Below, piece by piece: positions 48,601-56,708 of a DNA stretch of 64,000 nucleotides. Within the stretch, counting starts at the first letter, position 1, and every line of letters begins with the position of its first letter. A model generated the notes under the pieces. The model worked only from the letters and a program-made list of their open reading frames with translations, searched no databases and was not told the origin of the DNA. Origin of the DNA: Lepisosteus oculatus (lineage: Eukaryota; Chordata; Actinopteri; Semionotiformes; Lepisosteidae); contig NC_090700.1 in NCBI RefSeq assembly GCF_040954835.1, positions 22,981,501 to 23,045,500 on the forward strand, read 5' to 3'. Made by a program: the position numbers and the translations under genes.

Positions 48601-49094
48601 CAGAATTACTAAAAACCACTGTTACTGCTCCAATACATTTAAAACATTAAATAAATCATTAGGGCATAGCAGTGCACAGCTATGAAAACAGGATCACTGC
48701 AACCAACCACCTTGTACCTAACATGTATTTAACTAAAACTGATGGCCTTGGCAAATGGCAGGAGTTGCGTGTATGTATGTAGAGGCACTAGCAGAAGCAT
48801 TTCCATTACATTCCACCTCCTATGCTTCATAAACAGAAACTCAAAACAATTAAATGCAAAACAACTTGAAAAAAATGTCCATCATACCGCAATCCAAAGC
48901 ATAAACTGTTAAATGTTTCAGATTTGTTGGGATCACAAGTGATGGCAACAACACATTGCAGATAAATATCAAACGCATTGTGATAAAGCTACAATCTTTA
49001 CTTACCCTTGGTTCAGGTCGTTCTCGGTATTGTCAAGCCACAGGCGTACTGCTACAGCATTGCCCTCTCGACACTGGGTGAAGATGTCATCCAT
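15517..49094 (-). CDS. ilk: Integrin-linked kinase, twelve coding exons
   Basis: Focal-adhesion scaffold pseudokinase. Its ankyrin repeats bind PINCH and its kinase-like domain binds parvins and integrin beta tails (known for the family). Coding exons from 5': 49094-49006, 36547-36382, 35313-35218, 25363-25267, 24226-24143, 22369-22284, 20083-19974, 19325-19198, 18925-18804, 18015-17916, 16103-15973, 15666-15517. These total 1359 nt, exactly 452 residues plus TGA, the human length. Ankyrin repeats span residues about 2-150, a linker 150-190 and the pseudokinase 193-446. K220 (IVVKV), S343 (KFSF) and R211 are retained. The DFG motif is DVK (D339), and the HRD aspartate position is Tyr (RHYLNS, residue 319), so catalysis is not expected. 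Every junction reads through in phase. Confidence 0.97.
15973..16103 (-). CDS. ilk: ilk coding exon 11
   Basis: 131 nt encoding [20 protein letters not shown] through SNMEIGMK. Contains the C-lobe DxWSFxxxxWE motif shared by kinases. Donor GTAGGT. Confidence 0.96.
16280..16515 (-). mobile_element. tRNA-derived SINE
   Basis: On the minus strand a tRNA-like head (GTGGCTAAGGATCTGCGCCT, then GGTTGCCGGTTCAAATCCCG, a good B-box) is followed by a body with GAGCAAGGGCCTTAACCCTA and a tail ending in GAATTCCTAATG. A second copy is at 59996-60258 on the plus strand. Confidence 0.82.
16555..17625 (+). mobile_element. L2-like LINE fragment, reverse transcriptase to 3' end
   Basis: Decayed reverse transcriptase on the plus strand: [20 protein letters not shown] (active-site-proximal motif), [29 protein letters not shown] and [13 protein letters not shown], continuing after a nested SINE (17248-17400) with [17 protein letters not shown]. 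The 3' tail ends GGGGACAATAAAGCTTGAAT. Frameshifts break it. Lies in the ilk intron between coding exons 11 and 10. Confidence 0.85.
17248..17400 (-). mobile_element. 5S-derived SINE fragment nested in LINE
   Basis: Tail type A in minus orientation: (ATAATA)n, TTGCTTACACTTATATAGCG, then GGTAATGGGGACTCCCCTCC and AATGTGCAGCATCCACC. Truncated at its 5' (right) side. The interrupted LINE frame resumes immediately after it. Confidence 0.83.
17916..18015 (-). CDS. ilk: ilk coding exon 10
   Basis: 100 nt encoding [20 protein letters not shown] through PAWVAPE. Contains D339-V-K in place of DFG, and S343. Donor GGTAAAC after the first base of the next Ala codon; acceptor GACAG. Confidence 0.95.
18635..18690 (+). 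mobile_element. Small LINE 3' coding fragment
   Basis: Reads [15 protein letters not shown], matching the [15 protein letters not shown] stretch of the LINE end at 3655-4165. Confidence 0.6.
18804..18925 (-). CDS. ilk: ilk coding exon 9
   Basis: 122 nt encoding [20 protein letters not shown] through [11 protein letters not shown]. The catalytic-loop position is RHYLNS, with no HRD aspartate. Donor GTGAGTAA; acceptor CCATAG. Confidence 0.95.
19198..19325 (-). CDS. ilk: ilk coding exon 8
   Basis: 128 nt encoding [20 protein letters not shown], then [21 protein letters not shown]. Hinge region of the pseudokinase. Donor GTAAGTAC; acceptor GTCCAG. Confidence 0.95.
19974..20083 (-). CDS. ilk: ilk coding exon 7
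   Basis: 110 nt encoding [20 protein letters not shown] through NEEYPKLR. Contains R211 and K220, the ATP-site lysine position. Donor GTAATT, acceptor CTGCAG. The plus-strand frame over this exon is a shadow. Confidence 0.96.
20812..21256 (-). mobile_element. 5S-derived SINE, head-truncated
   Basis: Minus orientation. It runs from the tail (TTACACTTATATAGCGCTTT) through the body (GGTTTTACGTCTCATCCGAA, GGCGCCAGTTCACAGTATAG) to GTGAGCGCCCCCTGTTGGCC, where the 5S head is lost. Collinear with the full copy at 31055-31600. Confidence 0.87.
21575..21655 (+). repeat. 3' terminus of inverted-terminus dispersed repeat
   Basis: Reads TTTCTTTTCAGCATGAAATA, then CAGCCTACACATGCTGATGC and AGCTACCTACTTGAAC, the complete outer end of the family. 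Confidence 0.7.
22284..22369 (-). CDS. ilk: ilk coding exon 6
   Basis: 86 nt encoding [20 protein letters not shown], then LNENHSGE. N-terminal edge of the pseudokinase domain. Donor GTGAGTT; acceptor CTGTAG. Confidence 0.94.
22425..22690 (-). mobile_element. Old 5S-derived SINE copy
   Basis: The minus strand shows the decayed 5S-like head (GCTAGGCAAATCTGGGTCTG, TACTGGGAATGGGAGACCAT), GTTGCTGCT and the body phrase AGATGAGACATTAAACTGAT. Clearly more diverged than the copies at 31055 and 45942, so probably an older insertion. The 3' tail is not recognisable. Confidence 0.7.
22930..23895 (+). mobile_element. Degraded LINE (L2-like) copy
   Basis: Decayed reverse transcriptase fragments on the plus strand: [25 protein letters not shown] and a later [13 protein letters not shown] / KALHGLAHQ block, the usual order in fish L2-type elements. 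Ends in AAGTGCTTTAAAATGCTACT then TTATTATTATT. Many stops. Confidence 0.72.
24143..24226 (-). CDS. ilk: ilk coding exon 5
   Basis: 84 nt encoding [20 protein letters not shown], then GTTRTRP. Linker between ankyrin repeats and pseudokinase, with basic residues of the phosphoinositide-binding region. Donor GTGAGTC; acceptor CTCTAG. Confidence 0.95.
25267..25363 (-). CDS. ilk: ilk coding exon 4
   Basis: 97 nt encoding [20 protein letters not shown], then [12 protein letters not shown]. Last ankyrin repeat. The exon contains an internal CAG|GTAAGC at 25342-25334, a strong donor-like match that the protein homology shows is normally read through. Confidence 0.94.
26925..26985 (+). repeat. Short SINE-tail repeat (GCGCCTTTAAAGGTGG type)
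   Basis: Reads CTTTATTGTATATGGCGCCT, TTAAAGGTGGCTCCTCAAAG, CGCTTTACAGGATAACAACA. Relatives lie at 28865-28925 and 33540-33600, all in plus orientation. Those within opposite arms therefore cannot derive from the arm duplication and must be separate insertions. Confidence 0.65.
29157..29680 (+). pseudogene. Ty3/gypsy retrotransposon protease fragment
   Basis: In broken frames the plus strand reads [19 protein letters not shown] (aspartic protease DTGS active site) and, about 35 codons later, [16 protein letters not shown], the usual end of the gypsy-type protease domain. Frameshifts separate the two, so it is not functional. The right part (29450-29635) folds back on itself: GTGCTGCGCCGGGGGTGGCG near 29458 is matched in inverse near 29630. 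Confidence 0.78.
29690..30600 (-). pseudogene. Ty3/gypsy gag-protease fragment, opposite orientation
   Basis: On the minus strand from 30570 leftwards: Gag C-terminus ([18 protein letters not shown]), a CCHC zinc knuckle [14 protein letters not shown], a linker, then [19 protein letters not shown] and [16 protein letters not shown]. Parts are open in one frame (30308-29826), but the zinc knuckle is in another. It pairs with 29157-29470 as an inverted repeat. No reverse transcriptase, integrase or LTRs seen nearby. Confidence 0.82.
31055..31600 (-). mobile_element. Full-length 5S-derived SINE, tail type A
   Basis: Flanked by an 8-bp duplication GCTATAAT (31047-31054 and 31601-31608). On the minus strand the head is 5S-rRNA-like with internal promoter boxes (CCACTGAAGCTTAGCAGGTG, then CAGTACCTGGATGGGAGACC, then TCCTGGGAAA). 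A body (GTCTTTCGGATGAGACGTAA) leads to the type A tail with TATATAAGTGTAAGCAATTA. This is the reference copy for the family here. Confidence 0.92.
32033..32158 (+). mobile_element. 5S-derived SINE tail inserted in right arm only
   Basis: Reads GGTGGATGTTGCACATTGGT, AGCGCTTTGAGTGGAATGCC, then TATAAGTGTAAGCAATTATT and (ATT)n, between TTATATAG-type flanks. The corresponding site in the left arm (near 28435) is uninterrupted. Confidence 0.85.
33728..33812 (-). repeat. tRNA-like sequence (SINE head or tRNA pseudogene)
   Basis: The minus strand reads CAGTGGCGCTGTGGGCTAGG (A-box-like), then TGTTGGGTGTTCGAATCCAG (consensus B-box) and GCCGGAGCCATGAC. Spacing fits RNA polymerase III internal promoters. 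A convincing cloverleaf with an anticodon was not established, so a SINE head is more likely than a tRNA gene. Confidence 0.55.
35218..35313 (-). CDS. ilk: ilk coding exon 3
   Basis: 96 nt encoding [20 protein letters not shown], then [12 protein letters not shown]. Ankyrin repeats 3-4, part of the PINCH-binding surface. Donor GTCAGTC; acceptor TTCCAG. Confidence 0.95.
35500..35690 (+). repeat. Relic of a common fish dispersed repeat
   Basis: Decayed GTTGAGTTTGCTCCACATAT, then GATTGGTGACTCTAAATCGC. This order resembles the 'gtttgcatgttctcc ... gattggtgactctaaattgc' body of widespread repeats. Boundaries approximate. Confidence 0.45.
36081..36215 (+). repeat. Compact copy of inverted-terminus dispersed repeat
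   Basis: Starts TTCAAGTAGGTAGCTGCATC and AGCATGCGCAGGCTGC (left terminus), then CCCGAAGAAGGCTCCACAGC, CGAAACATTGTGG, TTTTCAGAATGGAATAAGCC and CTTGTTTC (right tail). Shows both ends of the family in about 135 bp. Confidence 0.75.
36382..36547 (-). CDS. ilk: ilk coding exon 2
   Basis: 166 nt encoding [55 protein letters not shown]. Ankyrin repeats 1-2 with GFSPLHWA and TPLHLAA helices. Donor GTAAAT; acceptor TTTCAG. Confidence 0.96.
36600..39730. other. ilk intron, no gene recognised
   Basis: Large intron between coding exons 2 and 1. The segment near 37370-37500 (GGTATCTGGTTGCTCTTCTC and neighbours) resembles an old dispersed repeat but I cannot name it. No conserved open frame. Confidence 0.4.
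39740..42285 (+). mobile_element. Broken L2-like LINE with endonuclease and reverse transcriptase
   Basis: 5' region near 39740 (TGATGGCGCCATGTAAGTGG), then an APE-type endonuclease (40135-40620: [38 protein letters not shown]). An internal deletion near 40620-40800 removes the end of the endonuclease and the linker. Reverse transcriptase follows ([37 protein letters not shown], catalytic box [11 protein letters not shown] with S for the usual A) and then the C-terminal region ([33 protein letters not shown]). Stops at about 41090 and 41764 and an in-frame TGA near 40900 interrupt it. Inactive. Confidence 0.9.
42290..44795. other. ilk intron, no gene recognised
   Basis: No conserved frames. 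Overlapping frames at 43258-43719 on both strands are low-complexity (Pro/Ser-rich) and unlike coding sequence. Confidence 0.4.
44800..45015 (-). mobile_element. Degenerate tRNA-derived SINE
   Basis: The minus strand has ATAGCACAGTGTAGTAGGTA (A-box region) and ACAGGTTGCTGGTTCAAGTC (B-box), then a body with GCATGCTTGAGTGAAGTATT that resembles the 'cccttgagcaaggtattta' motif of fish tRNA-SINEs. Confidence 0.65.
45942..46450 (+). mobile_element. 5S-derived SINE with LINE-like tail (tail type B)
   Basis: 5S-like head with internal promoter elements (CCACTGAAGTTAAGCAGGGT, CAGTACCTGGATGAAAGACC, TCCTGGGAAGC), the same body as the copy at 31055 (GTCTTTTGGATGAGACGTTA, CGAGGTCCTGACTCT), then a different 3' module: GTGATGGACTGGCGCCCCGT, CCAGATTGTACCCTGCCTTG, CTGGGTAGACTCCGG. 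That tail is the one known from SINE3-type elements, shared with CR1/L2-like LINEs. GTTATA flanks both sides. Confidence 0.88.
46455..48040. other. ilk intron, nothing recognised
   Basis: AT-rich intron sequence without identifiable coding or repeat structure. Confidence 0.45.
48045..48215 (+). mobile_element. LINE 3' tail fragment
   Basis: Reads GGTTCCTCTCAAGGTTTCCT, GGGAGTTTTTCTTTGCCACT, GCTTGCTCACTGGGGGTTC, TGTAAACAGCACTATACAAA, ending TAAAACTGAATTGG, the well-known 3' UTR tail of a fish L2-type LINE family. Confidence 0.82.
49006..49094 (-). CDS. ilk: ilk coding exon 1 (start codon exon)
   Basis: ATG at 49094-49092. Encodes [20 protein letters not shown], then DNTENDLNQ plus two bases of Gly, identical in outline to the mammalian N-terminus. 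Donor GTAAGTAA. The start is certain from homology. Confidence 0.97.
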
Positions 49095-49274
49095 GACTGG
49101 CTTCTGCTCTCTACCCACAATACCTGGAGTCTGAGGTTATACTTGGTGCTCAAGGGAAAAACAGATCTGCAACGTCAGTCCAAATGAGGGCTGGATACCA
49201 TTCATCCAAAAGTGGGGGGAGTGTATCCCGCAAAGATGATCCAAGACAGTAAATGGGCTTTCCCACCTGCCCAC
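49095..49274 (-). other. ilk: ilk 5' UTR part of the start-codon exon (probable)
   Basis: The minus strand has a good acceptor with a pyrimidine tract, CTGCTGTCTGTTTCAG, ending at 49275, and no in-frame need for coding upstream. A nearer but weaker AG lies at 49132-49131 (ACCTCAG). Which is used cannot be decided here. Confidence 0.4.
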
Positions 49275-50764
49275 CTGAAACAGACAGCAGTGCATTACTG
49301 TACAGCAAGACTTGATAAAATAGCACAAACATGACAAGTCTAAAAAACGCTTGGACAACAGATACAAACCACAACAACAAATTCACTAAATTATGTGCTA
49401 CTTGCTGAAAGCTGGTGGAATTTGCTGACTTTCCTCAATTGAAAAACAATATTGAATGCATGTCCCACTTCCCCATTCATCTTGGGAGTCCTGCTCCTCC
49501 ACATCTTCATGGTAGGAGCAGCACATGAACAGCACAGTCCACAAATAGTGACAGGTCACCCTAAATTTTGCTTCACTGTTTGCATCTCTTTCAAAATTCA
49601 GCTCTTTTTGTAAAGTTGCTCTAAACACACACAGATATATTTTTATTAAAATCCAAACCTGAACATTACTTTGACCACTCACAGCAAGAATAAGTCTCCA
49701 TTCTGCTGTGCTTCCCAAATTTTAACATCAGGCGCACATCTGCAATGTTCATTTGGCGTACCATCTTTTTATTTAAAAGTAAATAACACCGTATAATGTT
49801 TAAATATAAAGTGTTATTTTTTAACAATAAAGAAGACAAGGAATTATTAAATAGTTATTAATAAACACCTCCACCTTGAATACTTTCAATGGTTGCAAAC
49901 ATAAGGGCGAATGTTTGTCAGAGCTTAATGGCCATGTGTAAGTAATATATAAAGTGCATCGTGACTTACACCTGTGTGAGCATTAAACCCCAAACAACAC
50001 TTGCATCAATGAAGTGCACAGTACTGTGGAAAAGAAATATCCTTAATTTCCTGCATCTGACCCTTGAAAACTGGTACTGTGGGCTAAGATGAATTTGCAA
50101 GTTTTCAAAGTCAAGACCTCTGACAGGAAATATTACAGATAGCTTGTAAGGGAAGGGTATGGTTAAAAAAAACTCTAAAACTTGCTACAGCCACATATCA
50201 CCATAAAATGAAGAGGAAACTGTTGTTGCAATGGTAATCCTGCTCAGTAAGAGAGGGACCGCAGGTTCAGACATTTGGCTCATCTGCTTGGCTGAGGAGC
50301 CAATGGTGCGAAGCAACCATTTGTGGGATTATGACTGAATGCCTCTTAAATCAGAATCCTGCCTAAACGCTACTTACATGGTGAGATTCCCAGCCTGTGC
50401 CTTTGTTTTCAAACTGCTTGATTTAAGAGAGTAAAAAGATAAGAAACAAATGTACATCTACATATGCTCTACCCCTTGCGTTGTCTTGATTTTATCACCT
50501 TGATTCTATGAAGTTGTGTTGTTTTAAAGACTGAAAGGTACATCTTTTTTTGTCATTTATCTGCAAGAAGGGGGATCACATTTTTCTCTTTATGGCTGTT
50601 AAATCATTTTTGCTTTGTTTTTTTTTAATGTATCAATCTCTTCTTTGACAAGGATACTATAAATTATTTCAACATATTGAAACTTTGTAACGTTTGTAAT
50701 GTAATTGAATTCTTCCCATGTTCTGTGCATTTGTCAATACCTCTCCATTTTATGTTTATTCTAG

Positions 50765-51200
50765 AATAAGAGACCTTAATGACCAAGAGACAGGTGATTT
50801 TTGGGGTTCATTTGGCAAAAGTTTTAGTGATGAAGACTGCTCAACAATGGCTATGCTGGCATGGAAGTCTGAAGGAAAGGCTTCATCAACAAGTGGCAAC
50901 GGTGGATGAAAGCACATACTCCTGGACCGTGATGTCCTTGCATTGGTTCGAGATGCAAAACAGACAAGTATGTCTGAGTTTCGTCAAGTACAGTCTGTTG
51001 AGAACTTCGAAGAGGAATACTAAGGCTGGGTTGTGTTGCGTAACCCCTTTAGGGCCTAAAATGCACTTCTGCAACTAAAGCATTGCAAAGAACAAAAGAC
51101 GGTGATCCACTGAGCAGGGAAAAAAATCATATGGTCAGATGAGTCAGCCCTCACCCTGTTCTCAACTGTTCACGGTAGCCCAATGCCCTGGTGTTGCCTT
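50765..51200 (+). mobile_element. Tc1-like transposase relic
   Basis: Decayed plus-strand frames read KTAQQWLCWHGSLKERLHQQ (the 'TVrrwLhraGl.gr' region) and, about 80 codons on, IIWSDESALTLFSTVHGS, where WSDES is the second-aspartate motif of Tc1/mariner transposases. Frameshifted; no terminal repeats found. Lies in ilk intron 1. Confidence 0.68.
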
Positions 51201-51209
51201 TATTTTGAC

Positions 51210-52585
51210 AGTTATCTGTATATATTTCTAAGTCAAAACACTACTGACTAAATTGCAGGTCAACAGATTTACTGTTGCTTCTACACATGACAAGATTTAG
51301 TGTGAAAAGATTCCATAAAGAAAACCTTAATAAATTGTGTAGTTAGCAAACCTGAGCATCAAATAAGCCATTTACACATAAAGAGCATAACTTCTCTATA
51401 CCTGCTGCATGTACTCAAAAGGCAGGAAAGTTAATTCAAAATCTGTACTCTCACTTCTTCAGTGGATTTAAGCTTCTCCACCTTGGTGGAGGCTGAGTAC
51501 TTTTAACAAAATGCTTTGGGTTGATGGCAGCGATATAAGATTTTAGATTTTCAAAAGGAAAATGCTGCAGCAGCTGTTAAACCTGGGTAACCACGGTGCA
51601 CTCGATTCTTTAATAAATTTCTTACGATACAGTACAGCCCTGAAGTGCAGTGATGAATAATAAGTGCGTTTACCTCTAAATCCTAACAGATATATCATGC
51701 CGAGGTAACCTGGTCCAACAGGGAGGGGTCAATGCCGTTCACCTGAATCACACCTTAAGAGCTTTTAGCTAACGTTTACGACGCACATACTGTGGATTCA
51801 GATTACTTAACAGTTTAAGAACTAAGAGTTGCAGATGCCATTAAATAGCAGAATACAAATTTAAAAGCTAATTGAGGACAATTAAATTCAAATGTCGCCC
51901 TGGTAATTGGGAAAACCTTAAAGGAAAAACTCTCCTGAAACTTAACTGTGCTCCGTCGTCAAACATGGAGCACAAAACCTCTCACTTCATCACCCAGGCA
52001 GGGTAAACAGGCTGACCCCTCTCTCGAAAAACAACTGGGAACGGAACCAGCTTTACTCCACTTTCACATAACTGTGACGGAGACCAGGAAATTAGAATTT
52101 CAGACTAGGACCTAATTATCATAAAAAGTAAAACATCCTCATTCGCTCGTCTTTATTTCACACAGCAAATTAACCACCAATGAACACCACTTCTATAAAC
52201 TATAGATCCTGTAGGAAGTATACATCAACTTCATCGCAAGTTATCTGCGGTGACTTCTGTCCACGACAGCAAATATCCATGCGGCTTTCAATTCAAACAA
52301 AATTGTGCGCATTTAAACAAACTTTCAATATTTAAAACCTCAGCAGAATCATTTTGACCTGAAATGTCAACAGTAATAATGCTTTGACGGTTTATAATGA
52401 AACACCGTTAAAAAAAACGAAAATGAACATCCCACACCTTGGAAAAAATAACTAGGCTAAGCTAAGTTTTTTTTGCTCCCGTATACCCTTTCTGAACCGG
52501 ACGCAAACAAGTTACAGCTCTAACATTTATAAAAACACAGAGAAAATGTCCCACCTTAAACACAAAACAAAGAGTCATGTATTTT
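51210..52585. other. ilk intron 1 remainder, nothing recognised
   Basis: No coding or repeat signal identified. Confidence 0.4.
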
Positions 52586-52590
52586 TTTAC

Positions 52591-52710
52591 CTGCACGTTT
52601 GAATAAAGGGGTTTTTCGCTCAGATTATGTGGACGATTACACTCAACCCAACTACGTCCCCCGAGGTCCACACCCTCGTTTTGCTGTAAAATCTCTTCCT
52701 TTCATGGGGG
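52591..52710 (-). other. ilk: Probable ilk non-coding first exon
   Basis: On the minus strand a donor CGTGCAG|GTAAAAA ends an exon at 52591. The sequence just upstream (52620-52700) is locally richer in CpG and without repeats, as at a promoter. The divergent neighbour rrp8 starts 5.5 kb away. Transcript evidence would be needed to fix the start site. Confidence 0.45.
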
Positions 52711-52739
52711 GGAGGAATGCGCTCTGCATTCTCCGTCAC

Positions 52740-52754
52740 AGCGCCACCCACTGA
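52740..52754 (-). promoter_or_regulatory. CTCF-like motif at the ilk promoter
   Basis: The minus strand reads TCAGTGGGTGGCGCT, which fits the CTCF consensus CCASYAGRKGGCRSY at 13 of 15 positions. Confidence 0.3.
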
Positions 52755-52799
52755 CATATCTCTTTCCGTACAGCACCGAAACGCTCTCCTAAACTACTT

Positions 52800-55585
52800 T
52801 CATTCCCTCGTGGAAATATTATTTCCCAGTGACGACTACCACAACTAGGCGCCTCAAGTGATATGAACTTGTGTTACCGGAAACCCTGAAAGACATGGGC
52901 GTACTGTAACACTACAGTGTGAAAAATTACTTCCTTCTAGCGATACATTTTAAAATATGTGGGCTTGTAAAGCGCCGCTCGACCATGCGCAATTGAACGA
53001 TGTCCAGTACACAACCTAAATTAAGACAAAACACTAATTTAATTGTGTACAAAGTTTGCCCTATCAGCTGAAAATAATTTTGCATCAAGATAAAATGTTT
53101 CTTAAGAATAAAAACGTTATTCCGAGAATTTCAGAGTTAAAGACAGTTACATTAAAAACTACCATTCTAAACAATGCTAAAATGATTTAATGTTTTAATG
53201 AAGACATAATTAAAGAACTGACCTTTTAGCAGCTAACGAATAAACAATATTATAGCCTAATTATTTATCTAACGTTTAATGTATTGTTCAGAGCTAAATA
53301 GTAACAACATCCTGCTGGTGGTGGGGATGAACGCTGTTATTCGCAGAATAAACTTCTGATTTTTCAGGGAAAAAATGGCCTGACTGCAAAGACGTTAAGA
53401 AATGAGAAGTCAATTATGTATGCTTTCATTTTAATATGTCATACATAATATTTATTTTTTATTTTAAGTAGTTTGCTTTATACATCAATGAATCTCCAGT
53501 GAGCCTCAAACACTCAGGAGTGTTGTAATGTATGCAAAGTTTATAAAACGTTTAAAACGTAGTTAACCATAGCTGTTAACAGATAGATTCTTAATATTAC
53601 TGACAGAAAGATCATGTAAATTAGAACAGCTGTTATTGTTTCTTCAAAATAATAGTGACTATTGAAATAATTAATTGTCATGGACAGGTGACCCCTAAAA
53701 AAACAATACTTATTCTTTTGTGCCCAAACTACATACAAAGGGTGCTAAATAGGCCCCACATTAACTTTCCAGAATAGTACAAAGAAACCCCACCTAATCC
53801 AGTTATCAACATATATCTCCAATGAGAGGTCCAGTAGTAGTTTTCTCTGAAACTAGCTTCGGTCATCTACTTTCTTCCATAACACCATGGAAAGAGATGA
53901 AACTCAGTGTTGTCTCTAAGTGGGTCTTAGGCAACTTTTCCAGTCCTGCCCTTCATGAACAATGTAGTTCCTTCATGGCCCCCCCTGCTACCAAGTCCAA
54001 TGTCAGGTAGGGGGAATGAAGATGATGCCAAAGCCTTCCTCAGCAAATTCCTGTAGAATCCATGGTGTCTTTGTCCTCTCCAGGGTCCAACGGCCAAACA
54101 AAATTCTTCTGTCAAAGATTTATTTTCTGTCCTGTCTAGGGCTTTTTATCTCTTAGAAACAAAGGGCTCCTTACTCTTCCCCCTGGGGTTTTGATCATTT
54201 GCTTTAATTCTAAATTTCTGTCCAATGCATGAAAGTGCTGCCCAATAATGTTCATCTCTGTTTATAGACTTTCCTTCATGGCATATTGTTGATTTAATAG
54301 TAAATCGCAATTTACCAACACCTTCCAATTCCAATTGCAGTTCTCAGTGGAATGTGTTCTGGGAATCTGAATTACAATAGTCTGTGGACAAGAGCTCAAT
54401 CGTTACTTCCAGACCACTGTTTAATGGTAAGTGGCTTGTTGTAATCATTTGTATGACCATCAATTTTGCATTTATCATTTAGACTAAAAATTTTTGATTG
54501 TCTTGATAGGGTTTTATGTATGTGCTTTTTAAAGAGTTTCTAACCTTTCCACACATTCATTTCTGATTTTACATCAGAAATTTGTGGTATTGCTGAAATC
54601 TGCCTATTAGTATGTCTGTCCATATGGGGATTGATGACAATTTTTTTTTCCAAAAAAAATGTTATGAACCAAAATAGGCATTGGACCCTTTGTTCTCCTG
54701 TGTGTTTATATCTGCCATTGCCTTAATGTAATTTTTTTTTAAACAGTGAAGACATTGAATCATTCAAATTCTATATGCATCCAAAATCAACATTTGAGTC
54801 CACAGCACCTGTTGTGATACTCGACTTTTGAGATTGGAAATAGACTCTGTGACAAGTGTGTTAATGCATATACTACCCATGAAAATGCAGGTGTCATAAA
54901 TATGAGAGGACAGGTCTTCTAATCCCGTGGAATTAAGTATGACACTGAAGATATACATGCCAACATTGTGTCTTTGACACTTTCCACTATACTGCTTTTT
55001 ACAGAGTTCATGAGTTCACTAGCTTGCATCATAACATGACTTTAACTGGCCCAAACTAAAGTACACCTTAATTCATGGCCCTGTGCAGTCCCATTGACAG
55101 CTTTCCCACACCTTTTGAGATAGCTTTCCATAGTGTCCCCATTGAAAATATTTAGTCATGCTCTGAGCAACACTATGGAGCTTCTAATATATCTTCTAAT
55201 ACAGTTGTTAAACCTGCATGAAGTAAACATTATGACACAATATTGGCTTGTCTAATTGATTTTTGCTGCAAAGACATGCTCCCATGTACAGTATACTTCC
55301 TGAAGGACCTTCCCTTGAGATGCTGCACTAAGGCAGCAAAGGCAGTTCCTGGGAAAGGGAAAAGTGTGATTTTGGGCTTTTTTTGATAAAATTATCTCTG
55401 TAAAGTTTGCTGGGTTATTATAGCTGGTTTTGGAAAATTACCACTGTGCTCTCAACCTAGTGTCGGGTCCCCAGTACCGTCTGGGTGCTTTATCTTGTGT
55501 GTTTTAATTTCAGGGGTGTTCTCATAACAGCTACCATCTAGATTAATACCATCGACATCACTTCTGCAGGCATCCATACTGTGCA
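52800..55585. other. Intergenic, ilk to rrp8, first part
   Basis: No genes recognised. A TTACCGGAAACC (ETS-type GGAA) site at about 52875-52886 lies close to the inferred ilk promoter. Confidence 0.4.
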
Positions 55586-55920
55586 TACTGTGCTGCACGG
55601 TCGCAGTCTGGGAATGGGAGGTGCTCTATAAACCCCAGCAGGTTTAGCAAAGACACTTATCAGACAAAACCATGGTGATGTACTATTAGCTGAGGGTCTG
55701 TAGAAAAGATCTGAGGTATTTTTGGAGAGGCACAAATTTTGGTTTGGTCGGGAGGGGGGTGAGACAGCTCCCTGTCCATTGCTGCACAATCCCAGTCTGG
55801 GAACAGCAAGTGGTCTTATAAACCCCAGCAGGTTTAGCAAAGACACTTATCTTTGAATAATAACCTTTCGTAACCTTTGAATAATAACTTCAAATAATAA
55901 TTTGAATAAATAATTATTTG

Positions 55921-55978
55921 AATACTAATACTAATACTAATACTAATACTAATACTACTACTAATAATAATAATAATA
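55921..55978 (+). repeat. (TACTAA)n/(TAA)n microsatellite
   Basis: About six TACTAA units pass into TAATAATAA. Confidence 0.9.
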
Positions 55979-56610
55979 GTAAGGAACAAGTAATAGGTTT
56001 ATTCCATGCTGAAGAAAAAGAAGAAAGGAAACACAATGTTTCGGCAATATAATCTTCTTCAGGTGTGAGAGAGACAAGGCAGTAAGCAAAGGTAAAGTAG
56101 CGGGAGAACAAAGGCTGGGAGGGAGTAGGAGTGAGAGGCGGGAGCAGGGGACAGAAAGAGAGGCCAATCAAGAGGTGTGAAGTCAGAATAGGTGTAGAGA
56201 GGTGTGAAATGAAACTTCCAATAATAATAATAATAATAATAATTGCTTACACTTATATAGCGCTTTTCTGGACACTCCACTCAAAGCGCTTTACAGGTAA
56301 TGGGGACTCCCCTCCACCACCACCAATGTGCAGCATCCACCTGGATGATGCGACGGCAGCCATAGTGCGCCAGAACGCTCACCACACATCAGCTATCAGT
56401 GGGGAGGAGAGCAGAGTAATGTAGCCAATTCATAGAGACACCTATGAATGGAGAACATTTTAAAAAAGAGTAGTCTGTCGTTAAGAGAAGGGGGAAGGTG
56501 TGATCCTAGCTGCAGGATAAGTTTGGTTTCGGTAGTCTTACTGATGAATGAGTTCAGAAAACCGTCTTTGATAACACAGACGGAGAGATTAGATTGGTCG
56601 TGGCCGTCAG
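55978..56610 (-). mobile_element. Inverted-terminus repeat copy with coding remnant, carrying a nested SINE
   Basis: Minus orientation. The tail (AACAAGTAATAGGTTTATTC, CCATGCTGAAGAAAAAG, AATGTTTCGGC) lies at the left. At the right a coding remnant (56607-56449) reads ERLDWS..., SLITQTERLDW and RKPSLITQT in plus frames, and is the reverse complement of 56836-56990. A type A SINE (56219-56436) interrupts it. Confidence 0.65.
56219..56436 (-). mobile_element. 5S-derived SINE, head-truncated
   Basis: (AATAAT)n, GCTTACACTTATATAGCGCT, then GGTAATGGGGACTCCCCTCC, GACGGCAGCCATAGTGCGCC and CAGCTATCAGTGGGGAGG. Breaks off near 56436. Close to the copy at 31055, so probably recent. Confidence 0.88.
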
Positions 56611-56708
56611 AGGTAATAACCATAATAAAACCATGGTGATGTACTATTAGCTGAGGGTCTGTAGAATAGATTTGACGTATTTTTTGGAGAGGCACATATT
56701 TTGTTTTT

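Noticed and set aside
55538..55846. 102-residue minus-strand frame with repetitive peptide
   Set aside because: It is the translation of the 190-bp tandem repeat, and no start or splice context supports a gene.
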